Assembly: GCF_014697195.1 (NCBI RefSeq)
Contig: NZ_JACJRJ010000043.1
Coordinates: forward strand, 1-55,751
Length of the DNA: 55,751 bases
Source of the DNA: Cylindrospermum sp. FACHB-282
GTDB taxonomy: Bacteria; Cyanobacteriota; Cyanobacteriia; Cyanobacteriales; Nostocaceae
Direction of reading: 5' to 3'
Shown here: positions 44,876 to 55,412 of the stretch, one piece after another
Layout: every line of letters starts with the position of its first letter
How positions within the stretch are numbered: position 1 is the stretch's first letter
Made by a program: the position numbers and the translations under genes
Notes under the pieces: generated by a model
Told to the model about the DNA's origin: nothing
Seen by the model: the letters and a program-made list of their open reading frames with translations, nothing else
Database searches by the model: none

Positions 44876-45451
44876 TTATGTAGGCAAAATTCTCCTCAAA
44901 TCAAGTAGTAAATCTGAGAAAACAGGTAAAGATATAATCTGGTTATATAAGACAATTCGCTTATTTAAATAGCCATGTTTACCTTGATGATTTTGATATG
45001 GTGTACTGTAACATTCCAGATGGTTATCAATTAAATTAAATATCCAATAATCAGCAATACCTGCTTGAGCATACAGGGAGATTTTTACATTTTGGTCATA
45101 ATCTAAAGATGAATCTGCAACTTCGATCACTAACAACACATCAGCGGCTTGAGGATGAGATGATAAATAATCATCATCTCGGTTTTTTACAATTGCAAAA
45201 TCTGGTTCAGGTTCGCTTTTAGGTGGTAGCGTAATTGGGGCTTGAGATTGTAAAGTTGCCCTGTCTCCTACAAGTTTTGGTAGTTCCTTCCATAATTTTC
45301 GTAAACAAGTTTCGTGTGCTTTACCTTTTGCTACCATTTCAATAATTTCTCCATTGACTAACTCAATATGGTCATCTTCATGAAAAAAGCCTAATTCTGT
45401 GAGTTTGTGATATTCAGCTAGGGTGAAGCGTTTAGCCTGAGTCATGGTCAT
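44876..45451 (-). CDS. Uma2 family protein
   Basis: A 191-residue Uma2 protein without a coiled-coil tail. Conserved residues: EDDHIELVNGEIIEM near the start, Asp in EPDFAIVK, Glu in LLVIEVADSS and Lys in QNVKISLYAQAGIADYW. The ATG at 45451 has AGGAG upstream with an 8-base spacer. A further ATG two codons in, and one nine codons upstream, are less well placed. Divergent from chlD. Confidence 0.87.
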   Translation of the reverse strand: MTMTQAKRFTLAEYHKLTELGFFHEDDHIELVNGEIIEMVAKGKAHETCLRKLWKELPKLVGDRATLQSQAPITLPPKSEPEPDFAIVKNRDDDYLSSHPQAADVLLVIEVADSSLDYDQNVKISLYAQAGIADYWIFNLIDNHLECYSTPYQNHQGKHGYLNKRIVLYNQIISLPVFSDLLLDLRRILPT

Positions 45452-45540
45452 AAATCTCGCTCCTAGAGGAGTTGTCATAATACTTATTCTAAATGTGCCA
45501 GAAGTTGATATGCTAAGAGTTGAGAACTATTAAAGAAACA

Positions 45541-47577
45541 ATGCCTGCGCCTACTATCTCCCCTACTATCACTGCCTTTCCCCTGACAGCCGTAGTCGGT
45601 CAAGAAGCGATAAAATTAGCCTTGCTATTAACAGCGGTAGATCCGGGGTTGGGGGGAGTTGTGATTGCAGGCCGTCGCGGTACGGCAAAATCGGTGATGG
45701 CCCGCGCTATCCATGCTCTACTACCACCTATTGAAGTTGTCAAAGGCTCCATTAGCAACTGTGACCCCAACCACCCAGAAGACTGGGATGACTTACTTTT
45801 GGCGGAGTTCGCAGATCAAGATATTCAAGATATCCCGACAGAAATCATCCCTGCGCCTTTTTTGCAAATACCGTTAGGGATCACAGAAGATCGGCTTTTG
45901 GGTTCTGTGGATGTGGAGAAGTCGGTAAAACAAGGGGATACGGTTTTTCAGCCTGGGTTACTCGCTACAGCTAACCGGGGTGTGTTGTATGTGGATGAAA
46001 TTAATTTATTAGATGACCAAATATCAAATCAACTTTTAACTGTATTATCTGAGGGAAGGAACCAGATTGAGCGGGAGGGTATTAGTTTTCAGCATCCCTG
46101 TAAATCTTTGTTTATTGCTACCTACAACCCAGAAGAAGGTGGTTTGCGGGAGCATTTGATGGATAGAATTGCGATCGCCCTCTCAGCAGACGGTGTTCTC
46201 GGTCTAGATCAAAGAGTACACGCAGTAGAAGTGGCGATCGCCTATTCCCAGTCTCCCACAGAATTCCTCCAGCAGTACAGCGAAGACTTAGACGGACTCA
46301 AAACTCAAATTATCCTTGCACGGGAATGGCTCAAGGATGTCTGCATTACCCAAGAACAAATTGCCTACCTCGTAAATGAAGCAATTCGCGGTGGAGTTCA
46401 GGGACATCGCGCTGAGTTATTTGCAGTCCGCGTCGCTAAAGCTGCAGCAGCCTTGGAAGGACGCAACACTGTAAGTGCTGAAGATTTACGCCGTGCCGTT
46501 GAATTGGTAATTGTACCACGGGCAACCATCGTCCAAACACCACCACCCGAACAACAACCACCACCACCTCCCCCCCCTCCCCAAAATCAAGACGAGTCTG
46601 AGCAGGAAGAACAAGAAGAAGAGGAAGAAGATAAAGAGGAGCAAGAAGAAGAACAGCAAGAGCAAGAACCCCCCAGCCTCCCAGAAGAGTTTATATTTGA
46701 CCCGGAAGGAGTAATCCTTGACCCTACTGTGCTTTATTTTACCCAAATTGCGAAACGCCAGGGTAAATCAGGCAGTCGCAGCATTATCTTCTCCGACGAC
46801 CGGGGACGTTATATCAAGCCAATGTTGCCCAAAGGTAAGGCGCGGCGTATAGCCGTAGATGCCACACTCAGAGCGGCTGCCCCGTATCAAAAAGCACGGC
46901 GCGAGAGGAACCCAGGCAAAAAAGTAATTGTGGAACAGGCAGATATTCGCTCCAAGCGCTTGGTACGCAAAGCTGGGGCCTTAGTCATATTTGTCGTTGA
47001 TGCTTCCGGCTCTATGGCCCTAAACCGAATGCAGTCGGCTAAAGGTGCGGTAATGCAACTTTTGACAGAAGCTTACCAAAACCGCGACCAAGTGTCTTTA
47101 ATTCCCTTCCGGGGAGAACAGGCAGAGGTATTATTACCCCCAACACGTTCTATTGCTTTAGCACGTAATCGTTTGGAACGGTTGCCTTGTGGTGGCGGTT
47201 CACCTCTAGCACATGGTTTAACTCAAGCTGTCCGTGTCGGTATGAATGCTCAGATGAGTGGTGATATTGGGCAAGTCGTGGTTGTAGCAATTACTGATGG
47301 GCGGGGCAATATTCCCTTGTCCCGTTCTTTGGGTGAACCTCAAGAACCAGGAGAAAAACCAGATATCAAAGCAGAATTGCTAGAAATTGCTGCCAGAATC
47401 CGGGCGTTGGGGATACAACTTTTGGTAATTGATACGGAAAGTAAATTTGTATCAACTGGTTTTGCTAAGGAATTAGCCCAAACAGCAGGAGGCAAATATT
47501 ATCATTTACCAAAAGCGACAGAACAGGCTATTGCTGCTATGACTAGAGGTGCGATCGCTGATTTAAAAGCTAGATAA
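45541..47577 (+). CDS. chlD: Magnesium chelatase subunit D
   Basis: A 678-residue subunit of Mg-protoporphyrin IX chelatase, the first committed step of chlorophyll synthesis. An AAA+ domain (residues 10-350) carries a Walker A-like GRRGTAKS. A Pro-rich and Glu-rich linker (PPPPPPPP then acidic runs) follows, and then a C-terminal integrin-like vWA domain with MIDAS DASGSM. It forms the double ring with ChlI and activates ChlH. The ATG at 45541 is preferred over a TTG seven codons earlier. ChlH and ChlI genes are elsewhere. Confidence 0.95.
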   Translation: MPAPTISPTITAFPLTAVVGQEAIKLALLLTAVDPGLGGVVIAGRRGTAKSVMARAIHALLPPIEVVKGSISNCDPNHPEDWDDLLLAEFADQDIQDIPTEIIPAPFLQIPLGITEDRLLGSVDVEKSVKQGDTVFQPGLLATANRGVLYVDEINLLDDQISNQLLTVLSEGRNQIEREGISFQHPCKSLFIATYNPEEGGLREHLMDRIAIALSADGVLGLDQRVHAVEVAIAYSQSPTEFLQQYSEDLDGLKTQIILAREWLKDVCITQEQIAYLVNEAIRGGVQGHRAELFAVRVAKAAAALEGRNTVSAEDLRRAVELVIVPRATIVQTPPPEQQPPPPPPPPQNQDESEQEEQEEEEEDKEEQEEEQQEQEPPSLPEEFIFDPEGVILDPTVLYFTQIAKRQGKSGSRSIIFSDDRGRYIKPMLPKGKARRIAVDATLRAAAPYQKARRERNPGKKVIVEQADIRSKRLVRKAGALVIFVVDASGSMALNRMQSAKGAVMQLLTEAYQNRDQVSLIPFRGEQAEVLLPPTRSIALARNRLERLPCGGGSPLAHGLTQAVRVGMNAQMSGDIGQVVVVAITDGRGNIPLSRSLGEPQEPGEKPDIKAELLEIAARIRALGIQLLVIDTESKFVSTGFAKELAQTAGGKYYHLPKATEQAIAAMTRGAIADLKAR

Positions 47578-47578
47578 A

Positions 47579-47618
47579 TTAGTCATTAGTCATTGGTGAT
47601 TAGTCATTGGTGATTAAC
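47579..47618. repeat. Short STRR array (TTAGTCA family)
   Basis: Degenerate AGTCATT and TTGGTGATTAGTC units sit directly after chlD. They are of the same family as the long array at 20206-20273. Confidence 0.75.
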
Positions 47619-47946
47619 TAATTTCCTGCATATGATATTCCCATAGATAGATTAATACAAAGTTGCATTCAGAGATATTACTCGTAAAGCGGTTAATAGT
47701 TAACGGTCAATGGTTTAAAATTACCTGTTTGAATGCAATTTGGTATAACTATTGCCTTGGCTCTGGGCGCATATCTGCTGCTCAAAGGCAGGGTAAGTGC
47801 ATTTTAAGAATTATTATCAATAGTATTTGAGGTGCGCTTGTTTGGATGACGGGGGTGGTTTGGGAAGCGATAGCTGCGATCGCTGTAGGCATCGCTCACC
47901 CACCAACTACCTTTGACCACACCCAGTATCAACCATTTTAAATCCA
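47619..47946. other. Intergenic region, possible tiny membrane peptide only
   Basis: No long gene here. A 24-codon frame at 47733-47807 (+) encodes a hydrophobic peptide MQFGITIALALGAYLLLKGR plus four residues, but there is no ribosome binding site and no match to a photosystem small subunit that I recognise. Two HIP1-type sites occur near 47875-47885. Confidence 0.25.
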
Positions 47947-48801
47947 ATGCACCATCCTTTACTGCTGATTTTTGTTAAAATCACTATTTTTTCTCTGATG
48001 TTAGCCCTAGGGAGCAACCTCTCTTTTGAGAAAATGCTCTCCCTCTGCCGAAAACCTGTCTTACTATTCCGCGGGCTTGTAGCCGTTGTTGTGCTAGTTC
48101 CTCTAGTGGTTATCCTCTTGCTGAAACTGTTTAACTTACCGGCAGAAGTGATGATAGGATTGGTCTTGTTGGCAGCTTCTCCAGGTGCGCCTCTAACTAC
48201 AAAGCGAGCGTATAAGGCTGGAGGAAGATTCTGCTACTCAGCAAGTCTTCAGCTAACTCTCGCAATACTTGCGGTCTTCGTTACTCCCTTCACCTTGGCT
48301 ATTTTCGTCACTCTATTTGAGAATCTTTCACAAAAGGTGACAATTTTAGAAGTTGCCCGGCAAGTGTTGATAGTACAGTTATTGCCTGTTAGTCTCGGTC
48401 TTTTGCTGCAAAAGTTTGCTCCTAAATTTGCCGAAAATATCGCCAAACCCTTAAGCTTTATTGCTAATAGCCTCTTTTTAGTGCTGGTTGTTTTGGCGTG
48501 TATTTTAGGGATTCCACTGTTTTTTAAACTTTGGGGATTACCAATGGTTGTTATTACGATCATGGTAATCGCTTCTTTAGGCATGGGACACGCTTTAGGA
48601 GGTCACAATGATCATACAAGGCCAATTATAGCGATTTCTTGTATTGCTCGCAATGTCGGGTTAGCTTTGTTTATCGCTATTTTGAATAACGTACAGCAGC
48701 AGGTGATTCCTACGCTAGTGGCTTATGTAATTTTGGGAGCAGTTCTGGGTGGTCTTTACTCAATCTGGAATCAGCGCAAATTAGCCGAATTCCCCTTATG
48801 A
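47947..48801 (+). CDS. BASS-family (bile acid:Na+ symporter-like) transporter
   Basis: A 284-residue membrane protein with about nine hydrophobic segments. The fold has the SASPGAPLTTKRAYKAGG motif (an LAASPGAP-type loop of the BASS/ACR3-like superfamily) and GHALGGHNDHTRPIIAISCIARNVGLA, the crossover helix region. Probably Na+-coupled transport of an organic anion. Its stop overlaps the ATG of the DUF202 gene by four bases, and an arylsulfatase follows, suggesting a shared organic or sulfated substrate. Confidence 0.82.
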   Translation: MHHPLLLIFVKITIFSLMLALGSNLSFEKMLSLCRKPVLLFRGLVAVVVLVPLVVILLLKLFNLPAEVMIGLVLLAASPGAPLTTKRAYKAGGRFCYSASLQLTLAILAVFVTPFTLAIFVTLFENLSQKVTILEVARQVLIVQLLPVSLGLLLQKFAPKFAENIAKPLSFIANSLFLVLVVLACILGIPLFFKLWGLPMVVITIMVIASLGMGHALGGHNDHTRPIIAISCIARNVGLALFIAILNNVQQQVIPTLVAYVILGAVLGGLYSIWNQRKLAEFPL

Positions 48802-49235
48802 GTGAACCATCCATAAACTCAGAAACGCCTGAACAGCTTTCTACCAATGATTTAGCGGCAGATCGGACAGAACTAGCTAAATACCGCAGTCGGGCAGCAG
48901 CAGACCGCACCTTAATGGCGTGGATACGCACCTGTCTTTCCTTAATTGGTTTTGGCTTTGGTATCCCCACCATTGTCAGAGCGATTGAAAATACTCGTCT
49001 TGGTCATCACCTGAACCCAGTCAGATTTTCGGTCATTGTGGGACTCTCTTTTATTGGCACGGGAATGTTGGGAATGGTTTTAGGGTTAAGAGAACACCGT
49101 CGGTTACTCCAACAAATCCAAAGCGATCGCTATACCTACGAAACCTCTCACAGTGGGGAAATTATCGGGGTTGCTTTACTCGTGATTGGCTTAGTTAGTT
49201 TTATGGGCGTAGTAATTCGGGCAATGAATTTTTAA
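48798..49235 (+). CDS. DUF202 (YidH-like) membrane protein
   Basis: A 145-residue protein with the DUF202 signature RTLMAWIRTCLSLIGFGFGI and three transmembrane helices. The start overlaps the transporter stop (ATGA), which indicates translational coupling. Function unknown. DUF202 proteins are small membrane proteins often next to transporters or sulfatases. Confidence 0.87.
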   Translation: MSEPSINSETPEQLSTNDLAADRTELAKYRSRAAADRTLMAWIRTCLSLIGFGFGIPTIVRAIENTRLGHHLNPVRFSVIVGLSFIGTGMLGMVLGLREHRRLLQQIQSDRYTYETSHSGEIIGVALLVIGLVSFMGVVIRAMNF

Positions 49236-49264
49236 AGCTCACATATTCTCAAGAGGTCAGATTT

Positions 49265-51619
49265 ATGTCTCTGCGTGAATACAAACCCGGAAACACTTTC
49301 CCCGGTGTCATAGGACGGACAGTTGATCGCTCCAGCCCTGCTTGGCCAGCACCTTTGCGAGCCAAAGAAGGTACACCAAACGTCCTATTTATCGTCTTTG
49401 ATGATACGGGTTTTGGGCAATTTGGGAATTACGGAAGTCCTATCAAAACACCCAACCTAGACGCATTAGCCGCCAATGGGTTGCGCTACAACAATTTACA
49501 TACAACGGCGTTGTGTTCACCCACCCGTTCTTGTCTGCTCACTGGGCGCAATCACCATTCCAACGCCATGTCCTGCATTACAGAAGGGTCTACGGGTTAT
49601 CCCGGTGGTAATGGGAATATTCCTTTTGAAAATGGGTTTCTCTCAGAAATATTACTACAAAAGGGTTATAACACCTATGCCCTGGGAAAATGGCATTTAA
49701 CCCCCTCAGACCAGTTGTCTGCCGCTGGCCCCTATGATCGCTGGCCTCTCGGTCGCGGTTTTGAACGTTTTTATGGCTTTTTGGGCGGAGAAACCCACCA
49801 GTATTATCCAGATTTGGTTTATGATAACCACACCGTCAAGCCAGAAAAGACCCCCGCAGAAGGCTACCATTTGACCGAAGACTTGGCAGACAAAGCAATT
49901 AGCTTCATCGCTGATGCCAAGCAGGTTGCCCCAAATAAGCCTTTTTTCATGTATTTTTGTCCTGGGGCAATGCACGCCCCCCATCATGTGCCGAAAGAAT
50001 GGGCTGATGCCTACGCCGGACAGTTTGATGATGGTTGGGAAGCTTACAGGCAGAAGGTTTTTGCCCGTCAGCAGGAAATGGGGATTGTCCCCGCAGATGC
50101 CGAACTCTCCCGCCATGATCCCGATGTCCCTCACTGGGACACTCTCTCAGCCCCAGAAAAACGGCTTTATGCCCGGATGATGGAAGTATATGCTGGGTTT
50201 TTAACCCATACTGACTACCATATCGGTCGTTTACTCGATTTCCTCAAATCTATCGGTGAGTTCGAGAATACTGTAATTATGGTGATCTCGGACAATGGCG
50301 CCAGTTCGGAAGGGGGACCGACTGGTTCAGTGAATGAAAACCTGTTTTTTAACAATGTACCAGAATCCCTAGAGGAAAATCTCAAAGCATTGGATAAACT
50401 AGGCAGTGCAGAAACCTTTAACCATTATGCTTGGGGCTGGACTTGGGCAGGGAATACGCCTTTCCGTCGTTGGAAACGGGAAACCTATCGGGGGGGAATC
50501 AGCGATCCTTTAATCGTTCATTGGAATCAAGGCATTGAGGCAAAAGGGGAAATTCGTACTCAGTACGCTCATGCTATTGACCTTGTGCCGACGGTGCTTG
50601 AGTTGCTAGAAATTGAACCACCAACAACGATTAAGGGTGTGACTCAATCCCCTATTGAAGGTGTCAGTTTTGCCCATACTTTTAATCATAGTAACGCACC
50701 TACTAAGCATCTTACCCAATATTTCGAGATGATGGGACATCGTTCTCTTTACTATGATGGTTGGCGGGCGGTGTGTCCTTGGCCTGGTACCTCATTTACA
50801 GAAGCAGGGCAGTTTTTTGGTGCGGCAATTTCGGCGGAAACTCTGACGGACTTGGATACCCATCATTGGGAACTGTATCACGTCGCGTCAGATTTTGCGG
50901 AAAATCACAATATTGCTGCTGATAATCGCCCTAAGTTGATTGAGATGATTGCCACTTGGTATGTTGAGGCGGGTAAATACAATGTGTTGCCTGTGGATGG
51001 ACGTGGCACGCAACGACTAGCGGAAGAACGCCCCCAGATTGCTGTCAATCGTAGCCGCTATACTTACTATCCTCATACTCAAGCAATTCCAGCCAATAGT
51101 GCCGTCAGAGTTTTAAATCGTCCCCACAGTATTACGGCTGATGTGGAGATTCCCACAGGTGGCGCAGAAGGAGTATTACTTGCTCACGGGGGTAATGATA
51201 GTGGCTACTCTTTCTATGTCAAAGATGGCAAACTGCACTGGGTTCATAACTATGTTGGGCGATCGCTCTATCATGTCGAGTCTGTAGAGTCAGTCCCAGA
51301 GGGTCGTCACCAGTTGCGTTTTGAGTTTAAAGTGACTGGTCAGCCAGATTTAGCGAAGGGGAAAGGAGCGCCCGGTCGTGCCCAACTTTATATCAATGAG
51401 AAATTGGTCGGGCAAGCTGATGTCCCTGTCACCACTGCCTTAGCACTAGGTCTAACAAGTGGCGTGACCTGTGGGATAGCCTCTGGTGCGCCTGTAACAC
51501 CCGATTATGAACCGCCTTTCAAGTTTACAGGCAAGATTCATAGCGTGATAGTGGATGTTAGTGGAGATTTGATTCAAGACAGAGAAGCCGAAATGCGTAC
51601 CATTATGGCACGACAGTAG
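49265..51619 (+). CDS. Arylsulfatase
   Basis: A 784-residue sulfatase. The FGly site CSPTRS has Cys84 followed by SPTR, matching CxPxR; Cys84 must be oxidised to formylglycine by a generating enzyme not found in this window. Metal-binding FDDTGFGQFG and DNGA blocks are present. The C-terminal part (from about residue 560) looks like a jelly-roll domain typical of large bacterial arylsulfatases. No clear signal peptide. 29 bases after the DUF202 gene, so it is likely in the same operon. Confidence 0.92.
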   Translation: MSLREYKPGNTFPGVIGRTVDRSSPAWPAPLRAKEGTPNVLFIVFDDTGFGQFGNYGSPIKTPNLDALAANGLRYNNLHTTALCSPTRSCLLTGRNHHSNAMSCITEGSTGYPGGNGNIPFENGFLSEILLQKGYNTYALGKWHLTPSDQLSAAGPYDRWPLGRGFERFYGFLGGETHQYYPDLVYDNHTVKPEKTPAEGYHLTEDLADKAISFIADAKQVAPNKPFFMYFCPGAMHAPHHVPKEWADAYAGQFDDGWEAYRQKVFARQQEMGIVPADAELSRHDPDVPHWDTLSAPEKRLYARMMEVYAGFLTHTDYHIGRLLDFLKSIGEFENTVIMVISDNGASSEGGPTGSVNENLFFNNVPESLEENLKALDKLGSAETFNHYAWGWTWAGNTPFRRWKRETYRGGISDPLIVHWNQGIEAKGEIRTQYAHAIDLVPTVLELLEIEPPTTIKGVTQSPIEGVSFAHTFNHSNAPTKHLTQYFEMMGHRSLYYDGWRAVCPWPGTSFTEAGQFFGAAISAETLTDLDTHHWELYHVASDFAENHNIAADNRPKLIEMIATWYVEAGKYNVLPVDGRGTQRLAEERPQIAVNRSRYTYYPHTQAIPANSAVRVLNRPHSITADVEIPTGGAEGVLLAHGGNDSGYSFYVKDGKLHWVHNYVGRSLYHVESVESVPEGRHQLRFEFKVTGQPDLAKGKGAPGRAQLYINEKLVGQADVPVTTALALGLTSGVTCGIASGAPVTPDYEPPFKFTGKIHSVIVDVSGDLIQDREAEMRTIMARQ

Positions 51620-51977
51620 GTGAATGGTATTAATTACCCCTCTTTTGTCACTTTCCGGGAGGGCAATCTCTGAAAGCTTTATCAACCAATCAATCCAACC
51701 TATCCTATTAGAAAAAAATGGGTGTTGTATTTGTTATTAGAAAGAAATTGTGCAATCGCTTGGTAGATAAAAGCTCTAGAATTCAGAAATGGCAAATGTT
51801 TTCGGAGGGTGACAGAACAGGGTTACAGCAGATTGCAGGTAAATGAGGTACAGATATAAATAATAAAACTACTGGTGCATTTTTTTGTTTTAATTTTGGA
51901 CTTCCTCGTGAGCAGTTACGTTGAGGTCACCGAACGCGCTCAGTCGAAGGATTTTGAATGAGAGAATTGTGAATTGC
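51620..51977. other. Intergenic region after the arylsulfatase
   Basis: 358 bases between the convergent arylsulfatase and sigma factor genes. It has one dispersed Nostoc repeat fragment (CACCGAACGCGCTCAGTCGA near 51930). No gene or clear terminator seen. Confidence 0.5.
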
Positions 51978-52763
51978 CTATGATCCTGTTGGCATCACTT
52001 GTGGGTGTAAATAGCAAATCAGATCCTGAATGCCTTTTTGCAGATACCGCGTTACAGTCATGGGGCTGGTGCCAATCTTTTTAGCAGCATCCTTACGAGA
52101 AAACTCCTTCAAAAATACCAACTCAACTGCTATGCGGGGCTTGTCTTCTAATAAACTGATTGCCCCTTGGAGTTGTTGGCGTTCTTCTTCTTCTTGCTGG
52201 AGAATATGAGAACGGGGGCAAGGAAGTGCTTCACCCAAAGTTATTTGGCAGTCAACATAGTGAACTGCTGTAGCATCTAAACTCAAAGGCATACGATTTT
52301 GAGCTGCTAACTTAGTTTCTTGCCATTCTGGTAGAGATATTTGCAGCCTTTTGGCAATTTCAGCATCTCTAGGCGCACGTCCCAAAGATATTGCCAATTC
52401 TTTGCGAACCTTTTGCCCCTCATTGTAAAGTTCTTGCCAACGACGGGGAATTTTTAATAGCGTACTGCGATCGCGCAAAAAATGCAGCATCTCACCACGA
52501 ATATATGGCACAGCAAAGGAACTAAAAGCATATCCTTGGCTGGGGTCAAAGCGCTCAATAGCTCTAATCAAACCAAAATAACCGATTTGTTCTAAATCTT
52601 CATAAGGTTCATTACATTGATGGCTGAATTTATGCGCCATCTTCCGCACTAAGCCAGTATGTAACTGTACTAGTTGGTTACGAAGTTTAATAGAAGGATT
52701 TTGGTGGTATAAGTGTAATAGCTCCATACCATCAGATCGCACAGAGGACTCACTCGCAGCCAT
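51978..52763 (-). CDS. sigF: Group 3 RNA polymerase sigma factor (SigF type)
   Basis: A 261-residue sigma factor of the SigB/F/G type. Region 2 includes YEDLEQIGYFGLIRAIERF and SFAVPYIRGEMLHFLRD. Region 3 is KIPRRWQELYN and region 4 is FLKEFSRKDAAKKIGTSPMTVTRYL, a helix-turn-helix. In cyanobacteria SigF controls motility, pili and exopolysaccharide genes. The ATG at 52763 with AAGGA upstream is the chosen start; a longer frame to 52832 is less likely. No anti-sigma gene is adjacent. Gap 52764-53316 holds no gene. Confidence 0.9.
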   Translation of the reverse strand: MAASESSVRSDGMELLHLYHQNPSIKLRNQLVQLHTGLVRKMAHKFSHQCNEPYEDLEQIGYFGLIRAIERFDPSQGYAFSSFAVPYIRGEMLHFLRDRSTLLKIPRRWQELYNEGQKVRKELAISLGRAPRDAEIAKRLQISLPEWQETKLAAQNRMPLSLDATAVHYVDCQITLGEALPCPRSHILQQEEEERQQLQGAISLLEDKPRIAVELVFLKEFSRKDAAKKIGTSPMTVTRYLQKGIQDLICYLHPQVMPTGS

Positions 52764-53316
52764 ATAAATTCCTTTGTAGTAACTCCTTTTCCTGAAGAAT
52801 GGAGTTGCGTATAGTCTCTTCAAAGCTGTCATTATTTTCCTTAGTCAGCGCTGAATAAGCCATCGTCGTTTTACTGAACTTATGAGGGGTTTCAGTACTT
52901 AATTCAGTAATTACACGTATAATTTGCCAACCCAGCCTATTTCAGGTTGTTTTTGTTTTCTAAGCAACAATTTTTTATTGTAAATAATCGCTGTTTGCGT
53001 TACCAAACTTAGCTATTTATGCTGAACAATGCTGAGTTTTATGCTACCTTGATCTGCTAAGTAAAAGTCAACACAGCCCAGGGTTGCTTTCAGACTCAGA
53101 AAAACTAGATAACTTCAGAAGAATTGTGGAATTCTCGGAAGCCAATAACTCAGATTTTGCGTAATACAACTGTCTTTGACATTTAGCGATCGCCTCCGGT
53201 GGGCACTCCGTACCATCCCAACCATAAATATCCAGATATCCCCCCTCCCTTCCAGCCGCAAAAATCGGTAAGAATGATAATGATCAGGAAGTTTCCGTGA
53301 ATAACTAGTTTTATAT

Positions 53317-54045
53317 ATGAGCAATACCAGCAATTTTCGTCAAGCTTTCCGTGAGGCTCAATCTCAGTCCCTCGTTGGCCCCAATGTGATTGCCAACGCC
53401 CTCCCCTACGTCGGTGGTGGGCTAGTGCTAACAGCATTGGGAACCTATGGTGGTTTAGGAGTTATCCGTACTAACCCAGGGCTATTCTTCCCCACCTTCA
53501 TTGGTGCGGTGATTCTTGAGTTAATTCTGTTCTTTGTTGCCCAAAATGTAGCCTCAAAAGGTAACAAAGCCGTCGCCTTACCCCTACTGGGAATTTACAG
53601 CCTTTTATCCGGCTACACACTCAGCGGCTTAGTATTTCTCGCCTTGAGAACCCAAGGGGTTGGCATTCAAGGTATTGCTATAGCTGCCCTTGGTTGTGGC
53701 GTCACCTTTATTATTGCCCGTCAAATTGGTTCCAATCTCTCGGAATCAGACGGTATGGCTTTGACAAAAACCATCTCTCTCGGCATGATTGCCCTAGTGG
53801 TTGTCTGCCTGACCCAATTTGTGTTTGCCTTATTTGGTGTTTACAGCCCCAGTTGGTTAGAAATTGGCATCTCCGGCTTAGGAGTTTTTCTGTTCGTGGG
53901 AGTCTCAGTCGTCGATTTCTACATCCTGCCTCGCACTTACCGCAATGATGAGTATCTGCCAGCGGCTTTATCGATGTACCTGACCTACATCAACCTATTC
54001 ATCTTTATCTTGCGTTTGCTAATTGCCATCAACAGTCGTGATTAA
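53317..54045 (+). CDS. Bax inhibitor-1 / YccA family membrane protein
   Basis: A 242-residue protein with seven hydrophobic segments, of the TMBIM/BI-1 family (LLGIYSLLSGYTLSGL, SVVDFYILPRTYRNDEYLPAALSMYLTYINLFIFILRLL). Family members can be Ca2+ leak channels or pH-sensitive pores. The DxxxxxxxxN-D end pair seen in Ca2+-leak BI-1 proteins is partly visible near VVDFYIL...NDEYLPAAL. Length and start are typical. Terminator follows. Confidence 0.9.
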   Translation: MSNTSNFRQAFREAQSQSLVGPNVIANALPYVGGGLVLTALGTYGGLGVIRTNPGLFFPTFIGAVILELILFFVAQNVASKGNKAVALPLLGIYSLLSGYTLSGLVFLALRTQGVGIQGIAIAALGCGVTFIIARQIGSNLSESDGMALTKTISLGMIALVVVCLTQFVFALFGVYSPSWLEIGISGLGVFLFVGVSVVDFYILPRTYRNDEYLPAALSMYLTYINLFIFILRLLIAINSRD

Positions 54046-54079
54046 ACACAGATAATCCGAACAAAAAGCACGATTTTCT

Positions 54080-54111
54080 CCGTGGTTATACGGAAGGAAC
54101 CACGGTTTTTT
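54080..54111 (+). terminator. Rho-independent terminator after the BI-1 gene
   Basis: CCGTGGTT pairs with AACCACGG around a 10-base loop and is followed by six T. It ends 66 bases after the BI-1 stop. Confidence 0.85.
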
Positions 54112-54261
54112 ATTGGCTGAGACGGAAACACAATTTTAGTACTACAATATGTAGTAAGTGATCAAAGCAAGTGAGAATTTGCCAAACTACGGCTAAAATC
54201 AAAAATACAAATAAACAGCAATCTCTTAAAATCAAAAGCGCTCCATACCTGAGCAAGTAAT

Positions 54262-55384
54262 ATGGATGTAATAGAACTCAAACGCGAAATCGAAACGTTG
54301 TCTGGCCGCCTGGGTAAAACCCAGGACTATCTTTGACATACCCGCACTAAAAGCCAAAATTCAAGATTTAGAACAAATATCAGCCCAGCCAGAATTTTGG
54401 GGCGACCAAAACCAAGCCCAAGAAATTCTGCAAGAACTTGACAGGCTCAAAGACCATCTCCAGCAATATTATCAATGGCTTGCCAATCTGGAAGATACTA
54501 GGGCAGTTGTTGAGTTATTAGAGCTAGAAACCGATGAAGCATTATTGCAAGAAGCGGAATCTACCATCACCAAACTCAATCACGAGCTCGACCAGTGGGA
54601 ATTACAACAGTTACTCTCCGGCCCCTACGACGACAAAGGCGCAGTACTAACCATTAACGCTGGTGCTGGTGGCACAGATGCCCAAGATTGGGCATTTATG
54701 CTGATGCGGATGTACACCCGTTGGGCCGAAGATCACGGCTACAAAGTAACTTTAGCTGAAGAGTCAGAGGGTGATGAAGCAGGGATTAAATCAGCAACGC
54801 TGGAAATAACTGGTCGCTATGCCTATGGTTATTTGCGGTCGGAGATGGGTACACATCGCTTAGTGCGGATTTCACCCTTTAATGCCAATGGCAAGCGGCA
54901 AACCAGTTTTGCTGGGGTGGAAGTGATGCCCCAAATAGATAACTCCGTAAAACTGGAAATTCCAGAAAAGGATTTGGAAATCACCACAACCAGGTCTGGC
55001 GGTAAAGGTGGGCAGAATGTCAATAAAGTAGAAACAGCAGTACGAATTGTTCACCTACCCACTGGTCTTGCAGTGCGGTGTACAGAAGAACGCTCTCAGC
55101 TGCAAAATAAAGAAAAAGCCCTCGCCCGCCTCAAGGCAAAACTGCTGGTCATCGCCCAAGCGCAACGTGCCCAAGAAATTGCCGAAATCCGAGGTGATAT
55201 GGTGGAAGCTTCTTGGGGCAACCAAATCCGTAACTATGTGTTTCACCCCTACCAAATGGTGAAAGACTTACGAACAAATACGGAAACTATGAACATTATT
55301 GATGTAATGAACGGTGAACTTGATACTTTTATCCAAGCCTATCTACGGCAAGAGAACCAACTCGTAGATAGTACTCCAGCGTAA
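54262..55384 (+). CDS. prfB: Peptide chain release factor 2, joined by programmed +1 frameshift
   Basis: Class I release factor for UAA and UGA. Zero frame 54262-54333 encodes 24 residues and meets TGA at 54334-54336; skipping base 54334 reads on from 54335 to 55384, giving about 373 residues, close to the usual RF2 length. The SPF anticodon-like tripeptide is in RISPFNANG and GGQ in [10 protein letters not shown]. Reading only the downstream frame would give a false, shorter gene. The gene ends before a structured IS-like segment at 55413. Confidence 0.95.
54322..54337 (+). promoter_or_regulatory. prfB autoregulatory +1 frameshift site
   Basis: CAGGACTATCTTTGAC combines a Shine-Dalgarno-like AGGA, the slippery CTT and the in-frame TGA followed by C, as in the E. 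coli site AGGGGGTATCTTTGAC. Low RF2 lets the ribosome slip to GAC. Confidence 0.95.
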
Positions 55385-55412
55385 TTACAAGAAACAGACG
55401 GGAGTTTGAAAG

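Noticed and set aside
47733-47807. 24-codon hydrophobic peptide after chlD, considered as a small photosystem or cytochrome b6f subunit.
   Set aside because: Sequence does not match PsbX, PsbT, PsaM, PetG, PetL, PetM or PetN as I know them, and there is no ribosome binding site. Kept only as a note.
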